DNA of 64,000 bases from Microbulbifer elongatus (GTDB lineage: Bacteria > Pseudomonadota > Gammaproteobacteria > Pseudomonadales > Cellvibrionaceae): assembly GCF_021165935.1 (NCBI RefSeq), contig NZ_CP088953.1:4070501-4134500 (forward strand), in the 5' to 3' direction. Positions within the stretch are counted from its first letter, which is position 1. Each line of letters begins with the position of its first letter. The notes under the pieces were generated by a model. It did not search any database. It was not told the DNA's origin and saw only the letters and a program-made list of their open reading frames with translations. A program made the translations under genes and the position numbers. Positions 37,353 to 45,696 of this stretch are shown here, in pieces.

Positions 37353-37762
37353 CAGGGATATAGACGAAATATCAGAGAAAGTGTGGGCGGAAGTCTTGGG
37401 GAGAAAAGCGGGGAATTCAGGAGAATGCGATACGCGGGAGGACTGCGGCGAATTCTGGAGCCGATGGAGGCTCGACCACCAGTGATGAGCGGGTGGTTGC
37501 GATACGAACGGGTACAGCATTTGATTACTGAATTCGTTATCCTCCTCATACCCACCGGTCATAAAAATTCACCGGCTTGCTCTGATTAAAGCGAAGGTTT
37601 GTGACGATTTCCAGACAGTGGGGGCAATCTGCTGCAAAAATTTACCGGGTGGTGGTGGCAGCGCCTGTATAGACAAGATACGCGCGGTGAAATAAATAAC
37701 CTAATGCTGCGCGGTATGGGACAAGAAAGGTAGCAGGAAGAGAATTTGCAGGCCCAGAATGT

Positions 37763-37796
37763 AAAACACCGCTTGAGCAATCCGGCCCAAGCGGTG
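37763..37796 (-). terminator. Intrinsic terminator of the Rsm-like small RNA
   Basis: CACCGCTTG pairs with CAAGCGGTG (outer eight pairs at 37767-37774 and 37789-37796) followed on the minus strand by TTTT. The loop contains a GGA. Confidence 0.85.
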
Positions 37797-37899
37797 CGTC
37801 TCACAGGATGGTGCCCAAATCCTTTCGGGCTGGCAGCGCGGTCTCCAATCCTTGGTGACCTGTCCTTGCCGCCGTTGCAATCCGTTCTCCGTCCTTGCA
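37763..37899 (-). ncRNA. RsmY/RsmZ (CsrB)-like regulatory small RNA
   Basis: Read leftwards, about 137 bases carry eight GGA motifs. GGTC-A-CCAA-GGA-TTGG-A-GACC (about 37839-37859) presents GGA at the tip of a nested stem. CCCGAAAGGATTTGGG (about 37813-37828) presents another. TTGCAA arms (37876-37881 and 37896-37901) enclose three GGAs, and the terminator loop contains the last. These are the hallmarks of RNAs that titrate the translational regulator CsrA/RsmA. A CATAAT -10 at 37905-37910 and an exact GacA-type site at 37953-37972 lie upstream at the usual distance. Length fits RsmY/RsmZ (about 120 bases). Seen directly; identity as Gac/Rsm RNA is a strong inference. Confidence 0.85.
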
Positions 37900-37904
37900 A
37901 ATAC

Positions 37905-37972
37905 ATTATGGTCGAATGGGAAATTTAGGGTAGTGGGAAAGTGCTGAACTTGTTGTAAGAGATGTCTTACAA
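37905..37972 (-). promoter_or_regulatory. GacA upstream activating site and promoter of the small RNA
   Basis: TTGTAAG-AGATGT-CTTACAA at 37953-37972 contains an exact match to TGTAAG-N6-CTTACA, the site bound by GacA/UvrY-type response regulators upstream of rsmY, rsmZ and csrB genes. A CATAAT -10 hexamer lies on the minus strand at 37905-37910, with the site centred about 64 bases from the likely start of transcription. No good -35 element is visible, as expected for an activated promoter. The palindrome could also act on the plus-strand gene at 38021. Confidence 0.85.
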
Positions 37973-38020
37973 GCGAGTGACGGTCGTCACATTAAACCTG
38001 GTCAGGTCCGAGGGAGGTAC

Positions 38021-39640
38021 GTGGCGCGTATCACAACTGGTACGTTGGTGCGACATTCAGCGGCTTACTATAGTTACTTCTGTTACGAGATCAAGACAAC
38101 AGTGAGATCTACGTCGAAAAAAGCGCTAGTTTTTTATCTTTTCGTCGCAATTGGCGCCATTGGGGTATTGGCGCTGGTTTTTGCCCTGTCACGGGGGTGG
38201 ATTCCCGGGGTGAACGTGCCCTGGGGGCAACTTCTGGGAGCCAGCACCAGTGAGGAGACGGTGCAGCACCAGATCAAGGTGGCCGAGGGCTTTCAGGTGA
38301 CGCTGTTTGATGATCAGGTGCCAAATGCGCGCTTTATGGCTGTCACCCGCAATGGCGACCTGCTGGTGTCACAGCCAAAACTTGGCCAGGTGAGCCTGCT
38401 GCTGAAAGACCGCAATGCGGATGGCGGAGCCGACGGCCAGCGAGTGCTGATCGACGGCCTCAAGCGCCCCCACGGCCTGGCGCTGTTCGAGGACTGGCTG
38501 TACATCGCAGAAAGCGACGGTGTTGGCCGTGTGCCTTTCGATCACTCCGACGGCCGTATTGCCGGCAGTTACCAGAAGGTGGTGACAGGGCTCGCGGATA
38601 GCGGCAACCACTGGACCAAGACCATCGGCATGGGGCCAGATGGCTGGATGTATCTCACCAGCGGCTCGACCTGCAATGTGTGCGAAGAGAAGGACCCACA
38701 CCGCGCAACCATGATGCGCTTTCGGCCGGACGGCAGCAATTTCCAGATTTATGCGACGGGCCTGCGCAACAGCGTGGGATTCGACTGGTCTCCCAAAGAC
38801 GGCGCCCTCTACGCCACCGACAATGGGCGCGACTGGCTCGGAAATGACTTCCCCCCCTGCGAACTGAACCGGGTGGAGAAAAATGCATTCTACGGCTGGC
38901 CCTACGCCAATGGCGACCGCATTCCAGACCCAGACCTGGGGATTCAAGGCGGAGCACGCATTCAACAGTTGATTAAAACGTCAATTCCACCGGTATTCGA
39001 GTTCCGCGCGCACAACGCACCGCTGGGCATACGTTTCCTGCGCAGCTCCGAGCAACCCGATGATTACAGGGAATCCGCACTGGTGGCATTGCACGGCTCC
39101 TGGAACCGGGATGAAAAAGACGGCTACAAGGTTGTCGCCCTGCACTGGAACGATGACGGCGAGATTCGCGCGGAAGATTTTCTGTGGGGCTTTTTATCCA
39201 CCGACCGCGAGACCGTTTACGGCCGGCCGGTGGATATTGCCGAAGATGTGCGCGGCAATATTTATATTTCCGACGATTACGCCGGCGCCATCTACCGGGT
39301 ACAGGCCGGCTCCGTCAGCCAGAACAACGCGGAGGCGCCGGTGAGCAATCGCCCGCCCATCAGCGCACCGAAAAAACCTCTCGCCATTGATGGCAATGCG
39401 GCCCGCCAGGGGGCGCAGATTTTTGAACGCCGCAATTGTATTCGCTGCCACCAGCAGCTGCCCTTAAAAGATCTGAGCCGGCGTTACACCCTGAAGCAGC
39501 TCGCAGATTACTTCGACACCCCTACCCCGCCGATGCCGGTCTACGGCTTCAGTAACAGTCAGAAACGGGCGCTGGCGCATTACTTGATGGAGCGGGAGAT
39601 TCAGGGGACGGGACGGCAGTTGGAAAACTTCTTACCCTAA
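38021..39640 (+). CDS. PQQ-type sugar dehydrogenase fused to a C-terminal cytochrome c domain
   Basis: A 539-residue envelope protein with an N-terminal membrane anchor (about 36-58; ALVFYLFVAIGAIGVLALVFAL), a six-bladed beta-propeller of the GSDH/soluble glucose dehydrogenase type (about 85-430; GLKRPHGLALFEDWLYIAESD, NHWTKTIGMGPDGWMYLTSGSTCN, YATGLRNSVGFDWSP, NRVEKNAFYGWPY) and a mono-haem cytochrome c with CIRCH at about 473-477 and a possible Met ligand in PPMPVYGFS. It would oxidise an aldose or related sugar and pass electrons to its own haem. The GTG start is close to GGGAGG; a later start before the anchor is possible. The site at 37953-37972 lies 49 bases upstream. Confidence 0.88.
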   Translation: MARITTGTLVRHSAAYYSYFCYEIKTTVRSTSKKALVFYLFVAIGAIGVLALVFALSRGWIPGVNVPWGQLLGASTSEETVQHQIKVAEGFQVTLFDDQVPNARFMAVTRNGDLLVSQPKLGQVSLLLKDRNADGGADGQRVLIDGLKRPHGLALFEDWLYIAESDGVGRVPFDHSDGRIAGSYQKVVTGLADSGNHWTKTIGMGPDGWMYLTSGSTCNVCEEKDPHRATMMRFRPDGSNFQIYATGLRNSVGFDWSPKDGALYATDNGRDWLGNDFPPCELNRVEKNAFYGWPYANGDRIPDPDLGIQGGARIQQLIKTSIPPVFEFRAHNAPLGIRFLRSSEQPDDYRESALVALHGSWNRDEKDGYKVVALHWNDDGEIRAEDFLWGFLSTDRETVYGRPVDIAEDVRGNIYISDDYAGAIYRVQAGSVSQNNAEAPVSNRPPISAPKKPLAIDGNAARQGAQIFERRNCIRCHQQLPLKDLSRRYTLKQLADYFDTPTPPMPVYGFSNSQKRALAHYLMEREIQGTGRQLENFLP

Positions 39641-39674
39641 ACCCAGGTCATCCGGGTCACCAGCCCGGTTCTGG

Positions 39675-39694
39675 ATACCGGCTTTCGCCGGTAT
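39675..39694. terminator. Palindromic hairpin between convergent genes
   Basis: ATACCGGC-TTTC-GCCGGTAT forms eight perfect pairs, flanked by GTTCTGG and GACGGAAGC. The form resembles widespread short extragenic palindromes of proteobacteria. Lying 34 bases after one stop codon and 60 before the other, it may end both transcripts. Confidence 0.55.
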
Positions 39695-39754
39695 GACGGA
39701 AGCGAAAAATACAGGTTCCTATCGTCATCTAGGCACTCGCCGGTAAGGCGGGAG

Positions 39755-40309
39755 TTACTGACCTTTGGGGCGCTTCTGTAACTTTCGCTGCAGGGTCCGC
39801 CGATGCATCCCCAGCGCACGGGCAGTGGCGGAAATATTGCCGTCATTCTCCGCCAGCACCCGCTGTATATGCTCCCAGGCCAGGCGGTTGACCGAGGGCG
39901 GAGCCTTGGCAATCTCCGGCAGCTCGGGATCGCTGCTGGCACTGCCCGGCTCGTCCAGCAGCGCCGCTTCCAGCTGGTCACCGCCGGCCGGCTTGCACAG
40001 GTAATCATCCGCCCCCAGTTTGATCGCCGCCACTGCGGTGGGAATACTGGAATAACCGGTGAGCAGAATAATCCGCGCGCGGGGGTTCGCCGAACGCAGT
40101 GGCGCGATCAGCTCCAGCCCGCTGTCGTGGTGAATCTTGAGATCCAGCAGCGCACAGTCAAACCTTTCCCGCGCGATCAGCCCCTGGGCCTCATCCACCG
40201 ATTCAGCCACCCGGGTGTCGAAGCCACGGCGGGACATGGCCCGATCCAGCATGCTGCGGGTGCCGCTCTCATCGTCCACGATCAACAGGCGCTTGCCAGA
40301 ACTATTCAC
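39755..40309 (-). CDS. regA: Redox response regulator, RegA/PrrA/ActR family
   Basis: A 184-residue regulator with a receiver domain (about 7-120; LLIVDDESGTR acidic pocket, phosphoacceptor Asp in DCALLDLKIH at about 56, Thr in LLTGYSS, Lys in LCKPAGG) and a Fis-type helix-turn-helix at the end (ISATARALGMHRRTLQRKLQKRP), the RegA signature. It is last in a minus-strand unit and overlaps the sensor gene by four bases (ATGA). In Alphaproteobacteria RegBA controls respiration and redox genes; here targets are unknown. Confidence 0.92.
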   Translation of the reverse strand: MNSSGKRLLIVDDESGTRSMLDRAMSRRGFDTRVAESVDEAQGLIARERFDCALLDLKIHHDSGLELIAPLRSANPRARIILLTGYSSIPTAVAAIKLGADDYLCKPAGGDQLEAALLDEPGSASSDPELPEIAKAPPSVNRLAWEHIQRVLAENDGNISATARALGMHRRTLQRKLQKRPKGQ

Positions 40310-41565
40310 ACAACTTCCTCACGCTCGGTGGCCAGGGGCAATTCTATGGTGGCGACGGTGCCCGGCTCGCCACTTCTCGGGGTCAGGGTCAGGTTGCCCC
40401 CCAGCTGCGCCAGCGCGGTCTTACTCAGAATCAGACCGATACCAAAGCCGCCGGACCCGGTGTTACTGGCCTGCATGCCTTTCCCACTATCGGCAATTTC
40501 GATCTTCAGATGTGTTTCGCTCCAGATCACCTGGATAAACACCGGTTGCTGACTGCCCACAGCAAGAGAGGCATCCAGTGCATTGTTCAGCACGTTGATC
40601 AGAGTCTGCTCGAGGGTCAGCGGAAGGCGGGCCGACAGCCCCTCCGCGCCCTGCTGCTGCAACTCAAAACGTGCTTCCGGTCGCAGCAACTGCCAGCGCT
40701 CCAGACTGCGGTCGATAAATTCCGCAATCGACTGAAACTCTTCATTGCCCGCCGGGTCCCGCGCCCGGCTTTTCAGCTGTTCCAGTGCCTGTTTGCACAG
40801 ATTGACCTGCTGTTGCAGCAGTGCCAGGTCCTCCGCCACCGGCTCGGAAAAGCCCGCTTGCGTCTGCAACTCCTCCACCAGCAAGCCCATGGTCTGCAGC
40901 GGTGATGCCAGCTCGTGAGCGGTTCCGGCGGCGAGGGTGCCGAGGGACAGTACCTGGTCCCGTCGCGCCTGCTCCTGCCGCAGTTTATGCAGATGGCGAT
41001 CGCGGCTGCGCAGGGCTTCCGCCATGCTGTTGACGAAACCGGCGATCAACAGTGCGGAAAAGGTGAAGGTGGCCCACATGCCGATCAGGTGCTGATAAAA
41101 ATCACTGCTCTCGGCGCCGTGCCTCATATCGTGCCCGGTATGGGCACCGTGCCCTCCATCCACGCCGGGGAAAAACACCATCAGCCCGGTGTAGATGGCG
41201 ATACTGATGGCCGCCATCAGCCAGGCAAACAGCCGCGGTTGTGTGGCGGCGGCAATGGTGAGGGGTACCAGCAGATAGGTCACAAACGGATTGGCGGCCC
41301 CGCCACTGAGGGCCAGTAGCGGTGGCAGCCACAGCCAGTCCATCAACAGGTGCGCAAAGAATTCCTTGCGCCCCACCGGTACGCTGCCGCGGGCGCGCCA
41401 GCCGCTGATCAGGGTGGTGACCACTCCCAGCAGGACAAACGCGAGGGCGCCGCCACTGAGGGAATCCGCCAGCCACAGACTGACGCCGATATAGGCGGAA
41501 AGGGCAATGGCCCGCAGCGCCGTAAGGCGCCGCAGGTTGGTAATGATGGTTTTGTCTCCACCCAT
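40306..41565 (-). CDS. regB: Redox sensor histidine kinase, RegB/PrrB family
   Basis: A 419-residue inner-membrane kinase with about six helices (residues 10-185). GGAANPF at about 88-94 matches the quinone-sensing motif GGxxNPF of RegB. The phosphorylated histidine is in LAAGTAHELASPL (about 217), a cysteine at about 257 (NLCKQALEQL) corresponds to the family's redox-active Cys, and the ATPase domain has NALDAS, DSGKGM and GFGIGL. The ATG at 41565 is used; TTG or GTG up to 41592 are possible. Unusual is a His-rich loop at about 138-149 (HGAHTGHDMRH). Cotranscribed with regA and probably with the PepSY and TonB-receptor genes. Confidence 0.9.
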   Translation of the reverse strand: MGGDKTIITNLRRLTALRAIALSAYIGVSLWLADSLSGGALAFVLLGVVTTLISGWRARGSVPVGRKEFFAHLLMDWLWLPPLLALSGGAANPFVTYLLVPLTIAAATQPRLFAWLMAAISIAIYTGLMVFFPGVDGGHGAHTGHDMRHGAESSDFYQHLIGMWATFTFSALLIAGFVNSMAEALRSRDRHLHKLRQEQARRDQVLSLGTLAAGTAHELASPLQTMGLLVEELQTQAGFSEPVAEDLALLQQQVNLCKQALEQLKSRARDPAGNEEFQSIAEFIDRSLERWQLLRPEARFELQQQGAEGLSARLPLTLEQTLINVLNNALDASLAVGSQQPVFIQVIWSETHLKIEIADSGKGMQASNTGSGGFGIGLILSKTALAQLGGNLTLTPRSGEPGTVATIELPLATEREEVV

Positions 41566-41628
41566 GGGTGGCACGGACGCTGGCACGGGCAATCTACTCG
41601 GTAAAACGTGTATCGCCTATTGTATCGG

Positions 41629-43149
41629 CTATTGTGTCGCGGGGGCGGGCATTGGACCAGTGGCCGCGGTTTGCGGTTTGCGCGCCCGCTTCTTGCGCCG
41701 CCCCGCCAGCATCACCCCGCCCACCACACTGCTTGCCAGTAATAGCAACAGGGTGAACACGATCATGCCATCGCGCAGCTGACGGCCGGTCAGCGGGGTC
41801 AGGTGGCTCCACTTGTGCAGCAGGGAGAAAGACAGTCGCTCGGCGCGGTCGATACCCCGGGACTGATCCACCAGCACCCCGGTGACCGGATCCACAAACA
41901 GCATGGTTTTATCATCATTGGCCACATCGATCTGCCACACCGGCAGGCGTTTGTTGCGGAAGTCATAGCCCGGGCCGTAGCGGGTGACCAGCGACAGACC
42001 GGCAATATCCTGGGGCTGAATACCCGCAAGGCGCGCGGCCAGCAGCTGGGCCTGCTCGCGGTCGCCGAACCCGGACAGCACCTGACCACTGCGCGCATCC
42101 ACGAATAAGGCCCCGGCTTCCGACGGGCGACCGTCAAAGCGCTGGTTGCGGCTGCCCGGAGCGGAATCTTTCGCCGGTGCCAAACCGACGCGGTACAGGG
42201 GAGCGCCATCGGCACCACGGATCAGCGACAGGCTGTTGATCGCGCGGCCATTCAGGGCGTTCACCCAGGCGAAATCGGAATTAAGATTTCGGTACTCCCC
42301 GGCCTCCCCCAGGCGCAGCCCCTGCACCGGCGCCACCAGGGACGATTGCAGCAGGTGGTAGAAGCCACTGGCGGACCACCCCAGCAGAGGCAGCCACAAT
42401 ACATAGCCAAGCAGGCGGTGGTAACGGCGTTTCCCGTCTTTGATTTTCCGGTGCTTCAGGGCAAATAACAGTGCGAGACCGGTGGCGGCAAATGCAAACA
42501 GGGTCAGCATCAACAGGCCGATCAGGATCAGGCGGCCGTACTCCAGATCGTCCAGCCAGGCAAAGGTGTGCAGCTGGCGGAATACACCCTGCAGCAAGGT
42601 TTTACCGTTGTCGGTCATGGACGCCAGGGCGGCGGTTTCCGTGTGGACAAACAGGGTCAGGCCATCGTCCCCGGCGAACCGGACCCGGTACACCGGCAGC
42701 AGGCGATTGACCGAGGGGTAGGCATTGTCGAAGCCGGTCTGAATCTGGATATCGGCAATCTGGTCCGCGGGGCGACCGCTGTAGTAGGCCGCCAGCCAAC
42801 GGGCCTGCTGCAGATCGCCGTCAATGACTTCCGTGCCGCTGTCGAGGCGATAATAGCGGCGCGGGTCCGTCTCGGAATGGGTCACCTGTAACAGCGGTGC
42901 CCCCTCGCCCGGTACCAGCTTGACCACCCGCGCCCCGCGGACTTTCTCTTCGTCCGCCAGCAGCGCCGGCAGATTGCCCAGCTCCGGGGCTTCGAGGCTT
43001 ACCGAAGGCGGGAAAAACTTGGCCGCGGAAGGGCCGAACCAGGCCATCATCGGGTGACTGATGCCGGAGACCACCCAGATCAGGATCCCCGCCAGTGCCC
43101 ACCAGCCGAGTTTGTTATGCCATTCCAACCACTGCTTTTTCAGATTCAT
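41629..43149 (-). CDS. PepSY-associated transmembrane protein
   Basis: A 506-residue inner-membrane protein of the PepSY_TM type, often found beside siderophore or metal receptors and proposed to act as a periplasmic/inner-membrane reductase. Seen: the N-terminal helix (WHNKLGWWALAGILIWVVSGISHPMM), a large periplasmic part, further helices at about 190-215, 228-250 and 465-490, PepSY-like segments (VTHSETDPRRYYRLDSGTEVIDGDLQQARWLA), and a basic tail. It begins 11 bases after the TonB-receptor stop and ends 64 bases before regB. Metal uptake is inferred from context. Confidence 0.85.
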   Translation of the reverse strand: MNLKKQWLEWHNKLGWWALAGILIWVVSGISHPMMAWFGPSAAKFFPPSVSLEAPELGNLPALLADEEKVRGARVVKLVPGEGAPLLQVTHSETDPRRYYRLDSGTEVIDGDLQQARWLAAYYSGRPADQIADIQIQTGFDNAYPSVNRLLPVYRVRFAGDDGLTLFVHTETAALASMTDNGKTLLQGVFRQLHTFAWLDDLEYGRLILIGLLMLTLFAFAATGLALLFALKHRKIKDGKRRYHRLLGYVLWLPLLGWSASGFYHLLQSSLVAPVQGLRLGEAGEYRNLNSDFAWVNALNGRAINSLSLIRGADGAPLYRVGLAPAKDSAPGSRNQRFDGRPSEAGALFVDARSGQVLSGFGDREQAQLLAARLAGIQPQDIAGLSLVTRYGPGYDFRNKRLPVWQIDVANDDKTMLFVDPVTGVLVDQSRGIDRAERLSFSLLHKWSHLTPLTGRQLRDGMIVFTLLLLLASSVVGGVMLAGRRKKRARKPQTAATGPMPAPATQ

Positions 43150-43160
43150 GCTCGATGCCC

Positions 43161-45278
43161 TCAGAAGCGGTAGCGCACGCCGGCAAACAGGGAGCGCGGC
43201 AGCCCCGGGCGGTAGCTCAGGTCTGCGTCACCCACCTGGTTGGAGGTGTAGGTGGAGTAGCGCTCGTCGGTGATATTCGACAGGCGCGCGTATACGGAAA
43301 GGTCTTCCGCGAAGTGGTGGGTGGCACGCAGGTTGAACAGCTCGTGACCGGCGTATTGCTGAGTGTTGGTCTGGTCGGTGTAGTAGTCCCCCATATGGGA
43401 CCACTCCAGCTCCATGCGCAGGCCGTTCAGCCATTGCGGGGTGTACGCCAGGGTGACATTGGCGAGGGACTCGGGCGCACGGCTGATCTCATTGCCGGCG
43501 AAATTCAGGTTTTCACTGACCATGCAATAACAGCTCGGATCAAACCGGCTGAATACGTAGGAAAAATCCTCGTACTGCTGGCGCATGGCCGCATAGGAAA
43601 CGCCAAGTTCCCAGGCCTGCCCCACGGGCGCCTGTACCGAGACTTCCACCCCTTTGTGGCTGGTCTCACCGGCGTTGGTGGTCTTGCGGTCGTTGCCTTC
43701 GATGTAGCTGACGATGTCGTTCTCGGTGGTCATGTCGTACACCGCCACCTCGTAATTCACCCGCTCGGCGACAATACCGCGCAGGCCGATTTCCTGGCTG
43801 ACGCTGGTCACCGGTTCCAGCTCGGTGGTGCCCTCGGATGAACCCGGGCGGAACAGTGTGCCTACGGTGGGCGCGCGGAAGGCGTGGCGGTAGCTGGCGT
43901 AGAGCTGGTGGTTATCGTTGAGCTTGTACACCGCACCCAGTTTCGGGCTCAGGTTATCGTAGTCGCGGGACTGGGAAGCCGGGCGGAAGTGGGACGGGTC
44001 GGTGTTGGGTGTGCCCAGCTGGTCCTCATAGTCCACCTCGAACACGTCGTAGCGCAGACCCGCACTCAAGCGCCAGTTCTCGCTGGGGGCGAATTCTCCG
44101 TGTATGTAGGGGGAGACGGAGGTCTGCTCGGCGTCAAAGTGATAGGTCAGCTCGCCGGTGCGCGCGTAATCCACAAAGTACTCGCCGTCCCGAGTGACCG
44201 TGATGCGCTCTTCGCGGTATTCGGACGGGGTGTAGTCCGCATCCACCCCGATAATCATCTCACCGCGCTCGAAGTCGCGGCGATATTTCAGCAGCAGGCC
44301 ATAGGAGCTGAATTCGGTATCGCGGATATTCGGGTCGTAGGTCACCATCCAGCTCGGCATCATCGCCATACTGTTGTGACGGATAAACGGGGTGGCGGTA
44401 ATCAGGCTGCTAGCGCTCGGCGTGTAGGCCAGCTCGGAAGAAAGGCGCAGGGCTTCCACTTCCCGGTAGCCAATATCCCCGTGGTACAGGTTCTTCTGAA
44501 CATTATTGCGGTAATCGTCTTCCTCCAGACCGGATACACCGCTCTGGTCGATGGTGGAGTAGGACAATACCGTCTTGCTGTCCCAGCCCTCCGCAAACTG
44601 GCTGTCCAGGCGGCCACTCAGGGAGGTGCGGGTATAGTCCGCCTCCTCCCGGAAGCCCTCACTGGCGGTGCGGTTCAGGTCCAGCCGGTAGGCGCTGCTC
44701 GCCCCCAGACTGTTGCCGCCGGAAATCAGCGCGCGCTGCCAGCCGTCGGCCCCGACCTCCCCGTTCAGGGAGACTTCCGCAGCCACCGGTGCCGCTTTGG
44801 TGACCGCATTGATCACCCCGCCGATGGCATCACTGCCATAGAGCGCCGACGCCGGGCCCTTGGTCACTTCCAGCTGTGCGCTTTGCGGCACGTTGATCTC
44901 GTACAGACCGTTGTGGTTGAAAAAGCCGGTGGGACGGGTGGGGATGCCGTCTTCGAGAAACAAATAGACCCCGGCGGTAGAGATGGGCTGGCGGATAGAG
45001 GTCATATGCCCCTCCCCGCCCAGATTGTTCACATGTACCCCGGCCACCCGATTGAGGGCATCGGCAGGATGCGCCGGGGCGATATGCTCCAGGGCCTCCT
45101 CACTGATCACGCCCACAGATTCCGCCAGTTCCGAGCGGGTTTTGGCCTCGCGGGTGGCGGTGACGATAACCTGTTCGAGGGCGTTGTCCCTGTGGAGGCT
45201 CGACCCGGCCGCGTCCGGGGCAGGCAGTGACAGGGCAATGGCCGCAGGAGCGAGGATGAAAATAGCAGCTGGGCGCAC
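43161..45278 (-). CDS. TonB-dependent receptor, siderophore/metal type
   Basis: A 705-residue outer-membrane receptor. The GTG at 45278 is preferred over an upstream TTG because AAGGAAG precedes it and the signal peptide then starts directly. TonB-box-like LEQVIVTATRE at about 35-45, plug domain with ALNRVAGVHVNNLGGEGHMTSIRQPIS, YLFLEDGIPTRPTGF and VTKGPASALYGSDAIGGVINAVTK, then a 22-strand barrel ending in Phe (LFAGVRYRF). Plug details resemble copper/haem/vitamin-type receptors. First gene of a unit with the PepSY protein and RegBA. Confidence 0.93.
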   Translation of the reverse strand: MRPAAIFILAPAAIALSLPAPDAAGSSLHRDNALEQVIVTATREAKTRSELAESVGVISEEALEHIAPAHPADALNRVAGVHVNNLGGEGHMTSIRQPISTAGVYLFLEDGIPTRPTGFFNHNGLYEINVPQSAQLEVTKGPASALYGSDAIGGVINAVTKAAPVAAEVSLNGEVGADGWQRALISGGNSLGASSAYRLDLNRTASEGFREEADYTRTSLSGRLDSQFAEGWDSKTVLSYSTIDQSGVSGLEEDDYRNNVQKNLYHGDIGYREVEALRLSSELAYTPSASSLITATPFIRHNSMAMMPSWMVTYDPNIRDTEFSSYGLLLKYRRDFERGEMIIGVDADYTPSEYREERITVTRDGEYFVDYARTGELTYHFDAEQTSVSPYIHGEFAPSENWRLSAGLRYDVFEVDYEDQLGTPNTDPSHFRPASQSRDYDNLSPKLGAVYKLNDNHQLYASYRHAFRAPTVGTLFRPGSSEGTTELEPVTSVSQEIGLRGIVAERVNYEVAVYDMTTENDIVSYIEGNDRKTTNAGETSHKGVEVSVQAPVGQAWELGVSYAAMRQQYEDFSYVFSRFDPSCYCMVSENLNFAGNEISRAPESLANVTLAYTPQWLNGLRMELEWSHMGDYYTDQTNTQQYAGHELFNLRATHHFAEDLSVYARLSNITDERYSTYTSNQVGDADLSYRPGLPRSLFAGVRYRF

Positions 45279-45306
45279 AGCATCTTCCTTGTTTGGCAAT
45301 TATTTT

Positions 45307-45325
45307 CGATAGGTAAATGCTATCG
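45307..45325. promoter_or_regulatory. Palindromic operator candidate between the receptor and xseB
   Basis: CGATAG-GTAAATG-CTATCG, a 6-7-6 inverted repeat, lies 28 bases upstream of the receptor start in the divergent gap. Regulator unknown; it is not a good Fur box. Confidence 0.45.
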
Positions 45326-45438
45326 GAAAAGGCACCCGCGCAAGTGCGCCATATTGTCGCAGGCAGTGCGACATTGACCCCTTTTCCGCTAGCCGCTAAG
45401 GTTGCCCGCACTTGCAAGTCCCATCAGAGATTTTCCCC

Positions 45439-45696
45439 ATGGCAGCAAAGAAGAAAGCCGCAACCTTCGAGAGCGCACTGGAAGAACTGGAGCAGCTGGT
45501 AGAGCGGCTGGAAAGTGGCGAACTGCCCCTCGATGAAGCCCTCGCGGACTTCGAGCGCGGAGTGAAACTCACCCGCGAATGCCAGCAGAAGCTGGCCAGC
45601 GCCGAACAGAAAGTGAAGGTGCTGATGGAGGAAAACGGCCAGGTGCAGGAACTGCCCTTCGACGCCGCCGACGAATTCTCCGGAGACGTGGAATAA
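45439..45696 (+). CDS. xseB: Exodeoxyribonuclease VII small subunit
   Basis: An 85-residue subunit of the nuclease that degrades single-stranded DNA with XseA. The family core FESALEELEQLVERLESGELPLDEALADFERGVKLTRECQQKLASAEQKV is complete, with a short basic N-terminus and acidic tail. ATG start; the frame opens slightly earlier. The ispA start codon follows its stop without a gap, the usual xseB-ispA arrangement. Confidence 0.97.
   Translation: MAAKKKAATFESALEELEQLVERLESGELPLDEALADFERGVKLTRECQQKLASAEQKVKVLMEENGQVQELPFDAADEFSGDVE

Noticed and set aside
37269..37906. Two minus-strand open frames of 97 and 106 residues upstream of the HNH gene.
   Set aside because: Biased composition, no ribosome sites, and the second covers the Rsm-like RNA and its terminator.
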